This document shows, piece by piece, positions 18,110 to 26,974 of a stretch of DNA of 64,000 bases. The stretch is from positions 3,844,001-3,908,000 of the forward strand of contig NZ_CP023667.1 of the NCBI RefSeq assembly GCF_002443155.1, in the 5' to 3' direction. The DNA is from Alcaligenes faecalis (GTDB lineage Bacteria; Pseudomonadota; Gammaproteobacteria; Burkholderiales; Burkholderiaceae_B). The position numbers were made by a program, and so were the translations under genes. Position 1 is the first letter of the stretch. Each line of letters starts with the position of its first letter. The notes under the pieces are model-generated. The model had not been told where the DNA came from, made no database searches, and was given only the letters and a program-made list of their open reading frames with translations.

Positions 18110-18233
18110 GTGCTTATTGTCATTACAGGCTAATGGGTGCCGCAAGGCGGCAACAGGGCTCACTATAACCAAGCTGTCCGTTTGCGTGTCGCAAATAATT
18201 TGCTGACTTTACTAGGGAAAACCATGAGGATGG

Positions 18234-18255
18234 ATATGTTGAGATATAAACATAT
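18234..18255. promoter_or_regulatory. AT-rich inverted repeat upstream of iorA (candidate MarR operator)
   Basis: ATATGTT (18234-18240) and AACATAT (18249-18255) form a 7-bp inverted repeat with an 8-bp spacer in the divergent MarR/iorA promoter region, 54 bp before the iorA ATG. The size and dyad fit MarR operators. Which of the two MarR proteins binds is unknown. Confidence 0.5.
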
Positions 18256-18308
18256 TCAGATGAAAATAAATACCATGTTCACAATGAGCGGTAAGTAAGG
18301 AAAGAAAA

Positions 18309-20519
18309 ATGGCTGAGCGATCGTTTGTCGAAGAAGTCAAAAAGCTGCGCCTGGGTGATGGAGACGTATTCAGTGGCGAAGGCATTCTGGCGGTGACCAA
18401 GGCCCTGCTGGAATCGGGCGTGTCCTACGTGGCCGGTTACCAGGGTGCGCCTATCTCGCACTTGATGGACGTGCTGGCCGATGCCCAGGACATCTTGCAA
18501 GAGAACGGTATCCGTTTTGAAAACAGTGCCAGCGAGGCAACGGCGGCGGCAACACTGGCCGCGTCGGTCAACTACCCGCTGCGTGGCGCCATCACCTTTA
18601 AAGCAACCGTGGGCACCAACGTGGCCTCGGACGCGCTGGCCAACCTGGCCTCCGGTGGGGTCAAGGGCGGTGCGCTGATCATTGTGGGCGAAGACTACGG
18701 CGAAGGCTCGTCCATCATGCAGGAGCGTAGCCACGCTTTTGCCATGAAATCCCAGATGTGGATGCTGGACCCGCGTCCTAACCTGCCCTGTATTGTGCAA
18801 GCGGTTAAAGACGGCTTTGATCTGTCCGAAGCGTCCAACACCCCCGTGATGCTGCAACTGCGTATTCGCGCCTGTCACGTGCATGGTCAGTTTGTGGCCT
18901 CGGACAACCGCCGCGCCAAGTTCACCATCAAAGAAGCCATGGAGCAGCCCACACGCGATATCAACCGTATCGTGTTGCCGCCCGCCAGCTTCCTGCATGA
19001 AAAAGAAAAGATCGAACAGCGCTGGCCGAACGCCGTCAAGTTCATCGAAGAGCGTCAGTTGAATGAATTCTTTGCTGATGGCACCGATGACGTAGGCTTG
19101 ATCGTTCAGGGCGGTGGCTACAACACCGTGATCCGTGCTCTGGAGCACCTGGATATGGCCGACGTGTTTGGCGAATCCAAAGTGCCCATGTACGTGATGA
19201 ACGTGGCTTACCCGCTGATCGAATCTGAAATTGTTCGCTTCTGTGAAGGCAAGCGTGCGGTGCTGGTGCTGGAAGAAGGTCAGCCCAACTTTGTGGAACA
19301 GAACATCTCCGATATCGTGCGTCGTCACAATGTGGACGTAAGCCTGCACGGCAAGGATCTGCTGCCTCTGGCCGGTGAATACAACACCGCCACCATGTTG
19401 AAAGGCCTGCGTGCCTTCATGGAAAAATACGAGCGCATCGAGCCCCTGCCAGCCCGCAAACCACGCGTGATCCCGATGAAAGTCGAGACCGTGGAGCGTC
19501 CTAAAGCAGAACAAGCCAGCCTGGTGGAAGTGGAAGCCGCTGAAGTGAAACCCTTGGGCAGCCTGGATGAGAACGTCCATGCCCGTCCGCCAGGGTTTTG
19601 TACCGGCTGTCCCGAGCGTCCTATCTTTACCGCACTGAAGCTGGTGGAGCGCGAATTGGGCGAACACCACGTGTCGGCCGACATTGGCTGTCACCTGTTT
19701 TCCATTCTGCCGCCCTTCAACCTGGGTAACACCACCATGGGTTATGGCCTGGGTGGCGCTGGTTCGGCCGCCTTGAACGTGGATTCGGACAAGCGTGCGA
19801 TTTCGGTGATGGGTGACGGTGGTTTCTGGCACAACGGTTTGACCAGCGGTATTGCCAACGCCGTGTTCAACCGCAGTGACAACCTGACCATCGTGATCGA
19901 CAACAGCTACACCGCGGCTACGGGCGGTCAGGACATTCTGTCCTCCAAGGCTAAGAACGAAACGCGCAGTACCGGTCACCTGATCGAGAAAGCGGCGCGT
20001 GGTGTGGGTGTGGAATGGCTGCGCATGATACGTCGCACCTATGACTTGAAGACCATGACGGCAACCCTGCGTGAAGCCCTGACGACCAAGGAAAAAGGTC
20101 CCAAGGTGCTGGTGGCGCAAAGCGAATGTATGTTGAACCGTCAGCGTCGCGAGAAAGGCCAGGTGCGTAAAGCCGTGGCTGCGGGCGAACGTGTGGTGCG
20201 CGAGCGCTTTGGTGTGGACCCGGACACGTGTACCGGCGATCACTCCTGCATCCGCTTGTCCGGTTGCCCGTCGTTGTCGATTCGCCCCAATCCGGACGCC
20301 CTGCGTCAGGACCCGGTGGCGAACGTGATGAACAGTTGTGTGGGTTGCGGTCTGTGTGGCGAGGTTTCCCACGCCGCGATTCTGTGCCCGTCTTTCTACC
20401 GTGCACAAGTGGTCAGCAACCCGACTGGCTGGGACAAGTTCCGCGAAAAAACCCGCCGTGGCTTTATCGGCTGGTTGCAGCGTCGTGACGCTGCTCGTCG
20501 TGATCGTCTGGCCTTCTAA
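18309..20519 (+). CDS. iorA: 2-oxoacid:ferredoxin oxidoreductase alpha subunit (indolepyruvate ferredoxin oxidoreductase type)
   Basis: A 736-residue IorA-type subunit. It has an N-terminal pyrimidine-binding region (Y-Q-G-A-P-I-S-H-L near residue 44, E-N-S-A-S-E-A-T-A-A), a TPP-diphosphate motif G-D-G-G-F-W-H-N-G near residue 501 ending I-D-N-S-Y-T-A-A-T-G-G-Q, and a C-terminal ferredoxin-like domain with C-V-G-C-G-L-C near residue 677 plus an upstream C-T-G-D-H-S-C. The family decarboxylates aryl-2-oxoacids to aryl-acyl-CoA and CO2 and reduces ferredoxin. Known substrates are indolepyruvate and phenylpyruvate. In this setting isatinate or another arylglyoxylate is also plausible. It is followed by iorB after 23 bp. 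Such oxygen-labile-looking enzymes are notable in an aerobe. Confidence 0.9.
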   Translation: MAERSFVEEVKKLRLGDGDVFSGEGILAVTKALLESGVSYVAGYQGAPISHLMDVLADAQDILQENGIRFENSASEATAAATLAASVNYPLRGAITFKATVGTNVASDALANLASGGVKGGALIIVGEDYGEGSSIMQERSHAFAMKSQMWMLDPRPNLPCIVQAVKDGFDLSEASNTPVMLQLRIRACHVHGQFVASDNRRAKFTIKEAMEQPTRDINRIVLPPASFLHEKEKIEQRWPNAVKFIEERQLNEFFADGTDDVGLIVQGGGYNTVIRALEHLDMADVFGESKVPMYVMNVAYPLIESEIVRFCEGKRAVLVLEEGQPNFVEQNISDIVRRHNVDVSLHGKDLLPLAGEYNTATMLKGLRAFMEKYERIEPLPARKPRVIPMKVETVERPKAEQASLVEVEAAEVKPLGSLDENVHARPPGFCTGCPERPIFTALKLVERELGEHHVSADIGCHLFSILPPFNLGNTTMGYGLGGAGSAALNVDSDKRAISVMGDGGFWHNGLTSGIANAVFNRSDNLTIVIDNSYTAATGGQDILSSKAKNETRSTGHLIEKAARGVGVEWLRMIRRTYDLKTMTATLREALTTKEKGPKVLVAQSECMLNRQRREKGQVRKAVAAGERVVRERFGVDPDTCTGDHSCIRLSGCPSLSIRPNPDALRQDPVANVMNSCVGCGLCGEVSHAAILCPSFYRAQVVSNPTGWDKFREKTRRGFIGWLQRRDAARRDRLAF

Positions 20520-20542
20520 GCACACCCGTAGAGATTTTTATC

Positions 20543-22048
20543 ATGCAGATCAAACCAATCAAGATTGCTATTTTGGCCATGGGTGGCGAAGGCGGCGGCG
20601 TGTTGGCCGACTGGATCGTCAACCTGGGCGAACAAAACGGCTACTTTGCACAGACCACCTCGGTGCCTGGCGTGGCCCAGCGTACCGGCGCCACGATTTA
20701 CTACGTGGAACTGTTCCCGCACTCGGCCGCCGTGGATGGCAAAAAGCCTGTGCTGGCCCTGATGCCCATGCCCGGTGACGTGGACGTGGTGCTGGCTTCC
20801 GAGCTGATGGAAGCCGGTCGCGCCGTACAACGTGGCCTGGTGACAGAGGACCGCACCACGCTGATCGCTTCGACTCACCGTGTCTATTCCATTGCCGAAA
20901 AATCGGCCATGGGTGATGGCCGTGTGGACGACAATGCCCTGATTGCGCACGCAACCCAGGCTGCCAAGCGCTTTGTGTACTTCAATATGGAAAAAGCGGC
21001 CGAGGATTCGGGCAGCGTGATTTCCGCCGTGCTGTTTGGCGCATTGGCCAGCACCGGCGTGCTGCCTTTTAGCCGCTCGCAGTTCGAGCAGACCATCGAA
21101 CGCGGTGGCGTGGGCGTCAAACCCAGTCTGAAGGCTTTTGGTGCCGCCTACGCCCGTGTCGCTGAAGGCGATGCTGGCAAGGCCGATTCGGAAAACAAGC
21201 CGGTTGATATGGCGACGCTGGCCCCCCGCGACCCTGCAGTGGCCAAGCTGATTGAGCGCGTCCGTGCCGAAGTGCCCGAGCAGGCCCAGCCTATCGTGGT
21301 GGAAGGTGTGCGCCGTGTGCTGGATTTTCAGGACGTGGCCTACGCCAATCTGTACCTGGACCGCCTGAAAAAGATCAGCCAGTTTGCCCGTCCTGACGAT
21401 GTGGCCCTGATCCGTGAAACCGGCCGTTATCTGGCCTTGTGGATGTCCTACGAGGACGCCATTCGCGTGGCCGAACTGAAGACCCGCTCCAGCCGTTTTG
21501 ACCGTGTGCATAAAGAAGTGCGCGCTGCCGACGGCCAGATCGTGGCGATCAACGAATACATGCACCCCCGCGTGGAAGAAATCAGTGAGATCCTGCCGTT
21601 TGCCAGCGTTGGCCGTTGGTTGATGCGTCCTACCTGGGGCAACAAGCTGGTGAAATCCCAGACCAAATCCGGTCGCGTGATTCAAACCAGCTCGGTGCGC
21701 GGCTTCATTCCCCTGTACTTGCTCTCGGGCTTCAAGCGCTGGCGTCGTCGCACGCTGCGTTACCAGGCCGAGCAGCAGCGCATTGAAGGCTGGTTGAAGC
21801 AGATCGAACAGGCTGCCGATGCCCACCCGGCTCTGGCACTGGAAATTGCCCAGTGTCAGCGTCTGGTCAAAGGCTATGGCGATACCCATGCTCGTGGCTT
21901 GCGTAACTACCAGACCGTGATGTCGGCTCTGGAGCGCAACCCTAGCACCTTGTCGCCTGCTATTTTGGGCGCCCTGCGCGATGCGGCTTTGGCCGACGAG
22001 CATGGCGTGAAGCTGGAGGCTGCCCTGCGCCAGTACGCACTGGTGTAA
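20543..22048 (+). CDS. iorB: 2-oxoacid:ferredoxin oxidoreductase beta subunit with long C-terminal domain
   Basis: A 501-residue partner of IorA. Residues 1 to about 200 are the gamma-type domain with the glycine motif A-M-G-G-E-G-G-G-V-L-A-D-W-I-V and the T-G-A-T-I-Y-Y-V-E block. The remaining 300 residues form the extra DUF6537-type domain seen in proteobacterial homologues and absent from the roughly 200-residue archaeal IorB. Its function is unknown; it may contact an electron acceptor. The product would be an aryl-CoA, fitting the thioesterase and aryl-CoA hydroxylase genes downstream. Confidence 0.88.
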   Translation: MQIKPIKIAILAMGGEGGGVLADWIVNLGEQNGYFAQTTSVPGVAQRTGATIYYVELFPHSAAVDGKKPVLALMPMPGDVDVVLASELMEAGRAVQRGLVTEDRTTLIASTHRVYSIAEKSAMGDGRVDDNALIAHATQAAKRFVYFNMEKAAEDSGSVISAVLFGALASTGVLPFSRSQFEQTIERGGVGVKPSLKAFGAAYARVAEGDAGKADSENKPVDMATLAPRDPAVAKLIERVRAEVPEQAQPIVVEGVRRVLDFQDVAYANLYLDRLKKISQFARPDDVALIRETGRYLALWMSYEDAIRVAELKTRSSRFDRVHKEVRAADGQIVAINEYMHPRVEEISEILPFASVGRWLMRPTWGNKLVKSQTKSGRVIQTSSVRGFIPLYLLSGFKRWRRRTLRYQAEQQRIEGWLKQIEQAADAHPALALEIAQCQRLVKGYGDTHARGLRNYQTVMSALERNPSTLSPAILGALRDAALADEHGVKLEAALRQYALV

Positions 22049-22055
22049 GGGGCCA

Positions 22056-22084
22056 CACCGGGCCGCTTTCGGGCGGCCTCGGTG
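22056..22084 (+). repeat. Hairpin after iorB
   Basis: CACCG-GGCCGC-TTTCGG-GCGGCC-T-CGGTG folds into a strong GC stem 8 bp past the iorB stop. It lacks a T-run and so is a 3' stabilising hairpin or a Rho-dependent stop rather than a clear intrinsic terminator. Confidence 0.5.
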
Positions 22085-22133
22085 AAAACCCTTGAGGACG
22101 CGTTTTTATACCCCCAAATACTTTATTTCTAAA

Positions 22134-22151
22134 ATATTCATAGTAGAATAT
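22134..22151. promoter_or_regulatory. AT-rich inverted repeat upstream of the second MarR gene
   Basis: ATATTC (22134-22139) and GAATAT (22146-22151), spacer ATAGTA, form an 18-bp dyad in a very AT-rich stretch 130 bp upstream of the MarR start at 22282. It is probably an autoregulatory operator and resembles the palindrome at 23408-23425 in composition and length. Confidence 0.5.
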
Positions 22152-22281
22152 AAATTCGGATTGGCACTGCGAAGAAGGCCCTGAAAGCCAACGATCCCGT
22201 GTCTACTTGGCCACTTGTTCAAGCAAGAATATCCCGCTGTTGGTCAAACTGAAATTAGCCAAAGTTTGGGGGAAAAACAAT

Positions 22282-22797
22282 ATGAATCAAAGCGAAGCAG
22301 CACTTGAATTCCTGGTAGAGCCGGCCGATGCCGGATTTGAAGGCCGCGTCGGTCCCAAGGACCCGGCCAGCCTGAAATTGTGGTTGCGCATGCTGACCTG
22401 CACCAAGCAGATCGAGGACGAAATCCGTCGCCGCCTGCGCCAGAATTTTGATATTTCGCTGGCCCGTTTTGACTATATGGCCCAGTTGTACCGCTACCCG
22501 CAGGGTCTGAAGATGGGCGAGTTGTCGCGCTATCTGATGGTGACCGGCGGCAATATTACCGGACTGACTGACGAGCTGGCCCGCGAGGGCATGGTGTCTC
22601 GCCAGAGCAGCCCCACTGACCGACGTGCCTGGGTGTTGCGTCTCACCCCCAAGGGCAAAAGCAGTTTCGAGGCGATGGCCCAGGCCCACAGCGACTGGAT
22701 TGCAGAAATGTTTGAAGGGCTGGGTACCGAGGAAGTCGTGCACATCCATCAGCACCTGGGCCTGCTACGGGTTCATCTGCAAAGCGCGGCCAGCTAG
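22282..22797 (+). CDS. MarR-family transcriptional regulator
   Basis: A 171-residue MarR protein with a longer N-terminal arm. The HTH covers about residues 70-105 (L-K-M-G-E-L-S-R-Y-L-M-V-T-G-G-N-I-T-G-L-T) and the wing is S-S-P-T-D-R-R-A-W-V-L-R-L-T-P-K-G. The start M-N-Q-S-E at 22282 follows a GGGGGAAA stretch. Relatives in aromatic clusters respond to aryl-CoA thioesters such as those for feruloyl- or benzoyl-CoA-type pathways, which would fit the aryl-CoA enzymes beside it. It is probably co-transcribed with the thioesterase 95 bp downstream. Confidence 0.88.
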   Translation: MNQSEAALEFLVEPADAGFEGRVGPKDPASLKLWLRMLTCTKQIEDEIRRRLRQNFDISLARFDYMAQLYRYPQGLKMGELSRYLMVTGGNITGLTDELAREGMVSRQSSPTDRRAWVLRLTPKGKSSFEAMAQAHSDWIAEMFEGLGTEEVVHIHQHLGLLRVHLQSAAS

Positions 22798-22892
22798 CAT
22801 AAGGTGCATCCTGCCAGGCCTGTGAACCAGGCAGGATGCGGATAGCGTCACGAACAGGCGCACAAAACACTTGCTAAAAAGGTGTCTACAAC

Positions 22893-23336
22893 ATGGTTTC
22901 CAAGCTGTACGAACAAGAACATCGCATCCGTTTTTCGGAATGCGATCCAGCGGGTATCGTTTTTTATCCGCAGTACTTTGTGATGTTTAACGACCTGATG
23001 GAAGCATGGATCGACTCCATGACCCCCGAGGGTTTTCACAACATGATCGCCAGCAAACGGGTGGGCATGCCTTCGGTGCACATTGAGGCCGAGTTCAAGT
23101 CCATCAGCCGTATGGGTGATGATGTGGTGATGAGCCTGGGTGTGGAACGCATTGGCAATAGCTCCTTGAAGCTGCTGTTGCGCTGCATCGGTAAGGACGG
23201 CGTGCTGCGCATGCAAGTGCGTCAGACTGTGGTGACCACTTCGTTGGAGACGCACCTGGGTATTCCTATCCCCGACTTCCTGCGTAACCCCATGCAAGAG
23301 TACGTGATTGCCCAGGCAGAAAGCAGCCAGGCTTGA
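22893..23336 (+). CDS. 4-hydroxybenzoyl-CoA thioesterase-family acyl-CoA thioesterase
   Basis: A 147-residue hot-dog-fold thioesterase with the Pseudomonas-type active site R-F-S-E-C-D18-P-A-G-I-V-F-Y-P-Q-Y-F, where the aspartate is catalytic. It hydrolyses aromatic acyl-CoA to the free acid. Sitting just before the two-domain aryl-CoA 5-hydroxylase and the gentisate-dioxygenase-like gene, it most likely releases the 5-hydroxylated acid (gentisate or 5-hydroxyanthranilate) from its CoA thioester before ring cleavage. Confidence 0.88.
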   Translation: MVSKLYEQEHRIRFSECDPAGIVFYPQYFVMFNDLMEAWIDSMTPEGFHNMIASKRVGMPSVHIEAEFKSISRMGDDVVMSLGVERIGNSSLKLLLRCIGKDGVLRMQVRQTVVTTSLETHLGIPIPDFLRNPMQEYVIAQAESSQA

Positions 23337-23395
23337 TCTAGTTTGAAGTAGTAGCAGGCAGTGTGCAGGTTAGCCATTTTTTTTGATTTAAATAG

Positions 23396-23425
23396 TTGAC
23401 TTGTATAATATTTATTAATAAATAT
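23396..23425 (+). promoter_or_regulatory. Promoter with overlapping 18-bp perfect palindrome upstream of the aryl-CoA hydroxylase operon
   Basis: A -35-like TTGACT (23396-23401) is followed after 17 bp by TAAATA (23419-23424). Between and over them lies ATATTTATTAATAAATAT (23408-23425), a perfect palindrome. A repressor bound there would block RNA polymerase directly, the classic MarR arrangement. The catabolic ATG is at 23467. Confidence 0.65.
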
Positions 23426-23466
23426 ACTATGCTCAGAAGCATGTATTCAGACCATACGGACATATC

Positions 23467-25803
23467 ATGAATATCGTATGTATTGGCGGAGGCCCAGCCG
23501 GCTTGTATTTCGGTTTGCTGATGAAATTGCAAAACCCTCAGAACGAGGTTTTTGTAGTCGAGCGCAACCGACCGTACGACACCTTTGGCTGGGGTGTGGT
23601 GTTCTCGGACGCCACCATGGAAAACCTGCGTGAAGCTGACCCCGTGTCCGCGCAGACCATCGGTGACGCGTTCAACCACTGGGACGACATTGAGTGCCAT
23701 TTCAAAGGTAGCGCCGTGCGCTCCAGCGGCCATGGCTTTATCGGGATTGGTCGCAAGAAATTGCTGAACATCCTGCAAGCCCGCTGTGAAGAAGTGGGCG
23801 TCAAGCTGGTGTTTGAGACCGTGGTCACGGACGAAGCTGAACTGGCCCGCAAGTACAACGCCGATATCCTGATTGCTTCTGACGGCATCAACAGCGCCAT
23901 TCGTACCCGCTACGAAGACGTGTTCCAGCCTGATATCGACACCCGTAACTGCCGCTTTGTGTGGCTGGGTACGGAAAAAGTGTTCGACGCCTTTAACTTC
24001 ATTTTTGTTGAAACTGAGCACGGCTGGTTCCAGGCTCACGCCTACCGCTTCCAGGATGGCCTGTCCACGTTCATCGTGGAAACGCCTGAAGAGACCTGGC
24101 AGAAAGCCGGTATTGGCGAAATGTCGCAGGAAGAGGCCATTGCCTACTGCGAGAAGCTGTTTGCCGACCATCTGGATGGCAACAAGCTGATCAGCAATGC
24201 CACCCACCTGCGCGGTTCGGCCATCTGGATCCGCTTCCCACGCGTTATCTGCAACAAGTGGGTGCACTGGCAAGATTACGGCACCGGCAAGAAGGTTCCT
24301 GTGGTGCTGATGGGCGACGCCGCTCACACCGCTCACTTTTCCATCGGTTCCGGCACCAAGCTGGCTCTGGAAGATGCCATCACGCTGGCCCAGCACATGG
24401 ACCACGAGTCCATGGAAGAGGCCCTGAAAGATTACGAAGCCGCTCGTAGCGTGGACGTATTGCGCATTCAGAACGCTGCCCGCAACTCGACCGAATGGTT
24501 CGAGAACGTGGCCCGTTACGCCAATATGAAGCCCGAGCAGTTCACCTACTCCATGCTGACCCGTTCGCAGCGCATCTCGCACGAGAACATGCGCATGCGT
24601 GACGCCGCCTGGCTGGAAAAATACGAGCGCTGGATGGCGACCGAAGCCGGCTTGAAGCTGGCCGACGGTGAAAAGGCCCCATCGCCCATGTTCACGCCCT
24701 TCAAGCTGCGCGATATGCAGTTGAAGAACCGTGTCGTGCTCTCGCCCACGCTGATGTACAGCGCCAAGGAGGGAATGCCCGGTGCTACGCACCAGGTGCA
24801 TTACGGCAGCCGCGCCATGGGTGGTGCTGGCCTGATCATGGCTGAAATGACTGCCGTGACGCCTGAAGGCCGTGTCACCCCCGGTTGTACCGGTCTGTGG
24901 AACGACGAGCAGGCCAATGCCTGGAAACCTGTGGTGGCATTTGCCCACGAACAGGGTGCCAAGATTGGTGTGCAGCTGGGCCATGCTGGCCGTCGCGGTT
25001 CGACGCAACTGGGCTGGGAAAAAGCCAATCAGCCATTGACTGAAGGCAACTGGCCTTTGGTGTCGGCTTCCGCCCTGCCTTACCAGGCTGGCGTCACTGC
25101 CGTGCCTGCCGAGATCACCCGTGCCCAGATGGACGAAATTCGTGATGCATTCGTGGCTGCCACCAAGCGCGCTGACCAGGCCGGTTTTGACTGCATCGAA
25201 TTGCAAGCCGCCCACGGTTACCTCTTGTCCAGCTTCATTTCGCCGCTGACTAATCAGCGTAGTGATGAATTTGGTGGTAGTCTGGAAAATCGCATGGCTT
25301 ACCCGCTGGAAGTGTTTGCCGCTATCCGCGCCGTCTGGCCGGAGAACAAGCCCATCATGGTGCGTATCTCGGCAACAGACTGGGCCGAAGGTGGCAACAC
25401 GGCGGACGACGGTGTGGAAATTGCCCGCCTGTTCAAGCAAGCCGGTGCCGATCTGATCGACGTGTCCTCGGGTGAAGTGGTGCTGGAGCAGCAGCCAATT
25501 TACGGCCGCATGTACCAGACGCCATTCTCCGACCGTATCCGTAACGAAGCCGGTATCGCCACCATGGCGGTGGGCTCGATCATGGAAGCGGATCACGCCA
25601 ACAGCATTATTGCTGCAGGCCGTGCTGACCTGTGCGCCCTGTCGCGTGGCTTCCTGGCCGACGCGAACTGGCCACAACGTCAGGCAGCGGAGCTGGGTTA
25701 CACCGACCTGGCCTGGCCCGTTCAGTACGAATGGGGCAAGGACTGGTTGCAGCGTCAAATCAAACGTGCGCCAGTGGCCCAGGACGGCCCTGCCAAGTCA
25801 TAA
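23467..25803 (+). CDS. Two-domain aryl-CoA 5-hydroxylase (salicylyl-CoA 5-hydroxylase / 2-aminobenzoyl-CoA monooxygenase-reductase type)
   Basis: A 778-residue fusion. Residues 1 to about 390 form a group A FAD monooxygenase: the Rossmann motif C-I-G-G-G-P-A-G-L-Y-F-G at the N-terminus, the aromatic-hydroxylase D-G motif S-D-G-I-N-S-A-I-R, and G-D-A-A-H-T-A-H-F near residue 281. From about residue 410, F-T-P-F-K-L-R-D-M-Q-L-K-N-R-V-V-L-S-P begins an old-yellow-enzyme FMN domain with H-A-G-R-R-G and A-A-H-G-Y-L-L-S-S-F. This architecture is known from Azoarcus 2-aminobenzoyl-CoA monooxygenase/reductase and Streptomyces salicylyl-CoA 5-hydroxylase (SdgC). Both oxidise C5 of an ortho-substituted benzoyl-CoA. 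Gene order with a thioesterase and a gentisate-type dioxygenase favours release of a para-dihydroxy or aminohydroxy acid. Confidence 0.9.
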   Translation: MNIVCIGGGPAGLYFGLLMKLQNPQNEVFVVERNRPYDTFGWGVVFSDATMENLREADPVSAQTIGDAFNHWDDIECHFKGSAVRSSGHGFIGIGRKKLLNILQARCEEVGVKLVFETVVTDEAELARKYNADILIASDGINSAIRTRYEDVFQPDIDTRNCRFVWLGTEKVFDAFNFIFVETEHGWFQAHAYRFQDGLSTFIVETPEETWQKAGIGEMSQEEAIAYCEKLFADHLDGNKLISNATHLRGSAIWIRFPRVICNKWVHWQDYGTGKKVPVVLMGDAAHTAHFSIGSGTKLALEDAITLAQHMDHESMEEALKDYEAARSVDVLRIQNAARNSTEWFENVARYANMKPEQFTYSMLTRSQRISHENMRMRDAAWLEKYERWMATEAGLKLADGEKAPSPMFTPFKLRDMQLKNRVVLSPTLMYSAKEGMPGATHQVHYGSRAMGGAGLIMAEMTAVTPEGRVTPGCTGLWNDEQANAWKPVVAFAHEQGAKIGVQLGHAGRRGSTQLGWEKANQPLTEGNWPLVSASALPYQAGVTAVPAEITRAQMDEIRDAFVAATKRADQAGFDCIELQAAHGYLLSSFISPLTNQRSDEFGGSLENRMAYPLEVFAAIRAVWPENKPIMVRISATDWAEGGNTADDGVEIARLFKQAGADLIDVSSGEVVLEQQPIYGRMYQTPFSDRIRNEAGIATMAVGSIMEADHANSIIAAGRADLCALSRGFLADANWPQRQAAELGYTDLAWPVQYEWGKDWLQRQIKRAPVAQDGPAKS

Positions 25804-25824
25804 AACACGAAAGGAGACAGCATC

Positions 25825-26949
25825 ATGTCGGAAGAACGTTTTGACACCCACCGCGAAAGCGTGCTCGGTCGTGCAGATGTTGAGGACACGCCCGAATTGG
25901 TGAAGTACTACCAGGATTTGACTCAGTTTGAAGCCGGTGCCCTGTGGACCGTGGCGAACAAGATTGAGCCCTGGGAGCCCAAGTCCGAATCCGTGCCTGT
26001 GGTGTGGCGCTACCGCGACCTGCGCGACTACGTGTTGCGTTCGGTGGATTTGGTCAGCCCTGAAAAGGCCGGTCGTCGTGTGATTTACCTGAACAACCCC
26101 GGTCGCCAGGAAGTCTCGGCGGCGGTGGGCTGGCTGTACTCCGGTTTGCAGGTCATGAAACCGGGCGAAGCGGCTTCCGCACATGCGCACTCCTCCTCGG
26201 CCCTGCGTTTCATCATGGAAGGCCGTGGTGCCTACACCATCGTGGACGGCCACAAGATGACCTTGGGCGCCAACGACTTCGTGCTGACGCCTAACGGCTG
26301 CTGGCACGAGCACGGCGTGGAAGCCGACGGCCTGCCTTGTATCTGGCAAGACGGTCTGGACATTCCACTGGTCAACGCGCTGGAAGCCGGTTTCTACGCC
26401 GTTCACCCTGACCTGTCCCAGGCCATTACGCACCCCGTCAACGACGCGGTGGGTATCTGGGGCGGTCGTGGCCTGAAGCCTACCTTGCACGACTGGCAAA
26501 AACCGTACTCGCCCCTGCTCAAGTACGAGTGGGAGCCTACCTACGAAGCCTTGTCGGCCTACGCCAAGGTTACGGACGGCAGCCCCTTTGATGGCGTCAT
26601 CATGGACTACATCAACCCGCTGACCGGCGGTCCTGTCATGGCCACCATCGGTGCCAGCATGCAAATGCTGCGCCCTGGCGAGCACACCAAGGCCCACCGT
26701 CACACCGGCAGCATCATTTACCAATGCGCCAAGGGTGAAGGCTATTCGATCATCAATGGCAAACGCTTTGACTGGCGCGAACGCGACATTTTCTGCGTAC
26801 CATCCTGGATGTTCCACGAGCACGCGAACGGTTCTTCGTCCGAGGACGCTTGCCTGTTCTCGTTCCACGACCTGCCCGTGATGCGTGCCCTGAATCTGTA
26901 CCGCGAAGAAGCGCTGGCCGAGAACGGTGGCCATCAAGTCTTGCTGTAA
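25825..26949 (+). CDS. Gentisate 1,2-dioxygenase-family bicupin ring-cleavage enzyme
   Basis: A 374-residue bicupin. The N-terminal cupin has the Fe(II) ligands H120-A-H122 and H161 (W-H161-E-H), and the C-terminal cupin has K-A-H-R-H-T-G-S and W-M-F-H-E-H. The family cleaves gentisate, and related members cleave salicylate, 1-hydroxy-2-naphthoate, 5-nitro- or 5-aminosalicylate and 5-hydroxyanthranilate-type acids between C1 and C2. It lies 21 bp downstream of the aryl-CoA hydroxylase, which produces the required para-oxygenated ring. Gentisate itself or 5-hydroxyanthranilate are the two leading substrates. Confidence 0.88.
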   Translation: MSEERFDTHRESVLGRADVEDTPELVKYYQDLTQFEAGALWTVANKIEPWEPKSESVPVVWRYRDLRDYVLRSVDLVSPEKAGRRVIYLNNPGRQEVSAAVGWLYSGLQVMKPGEAASAHAHSSSALRFIMEGRGAYTIVDGHKMTLGANDFVLTPNGCWHEHGVEADGLPCIWQDGLDIPLVNALEAGFYAVHPDLSQAITHPVNDAVGIWGGRGLKPTLHDWQKPYSPLLKYEWEPTYEALSAYAKVTDGSPFDGVIMDYINPLTGGPVMATIGASMQMLRPGEHTKAHRHTGSIIYQCAKGEGYSIINGKRFDWRERDIFCVPSWMFHEHANGSSSEDACLFSFHDLPVMRALNLYREEALAENGGHQVLL

Positions 26950-26974
26950 GACTACTTAATTAAGCTATATGAAC

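Noticed and set aside
18279..20525. Long open frame of 748 codons on the minus strand opposite iorA
   Set aside because: It is antisense to a gene with clear TPP and iron-sulfur motifs. Its translation is His/Gln/Gly/Thr-rich with no family pattern, as expected from the codon bias of the sense gene.
23338..25758. 806-codon minus-strand open frame opposite the aryl-CoA hydroxylase
   Set aside because: Same reason: the sense strand carries FAD and OYE motifs through its full length, and the antisense reading has none.
23467..26949. Simple salicylate-to-gentisate pathway as the full explanation
   Set aside because: It explains the hydroxylase, thioesterase and dioxygenase, but not the nitrilase, IorAB or isatin-hydrolase-like gene. 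I keep it as the main alternative rather than the preferred reading.
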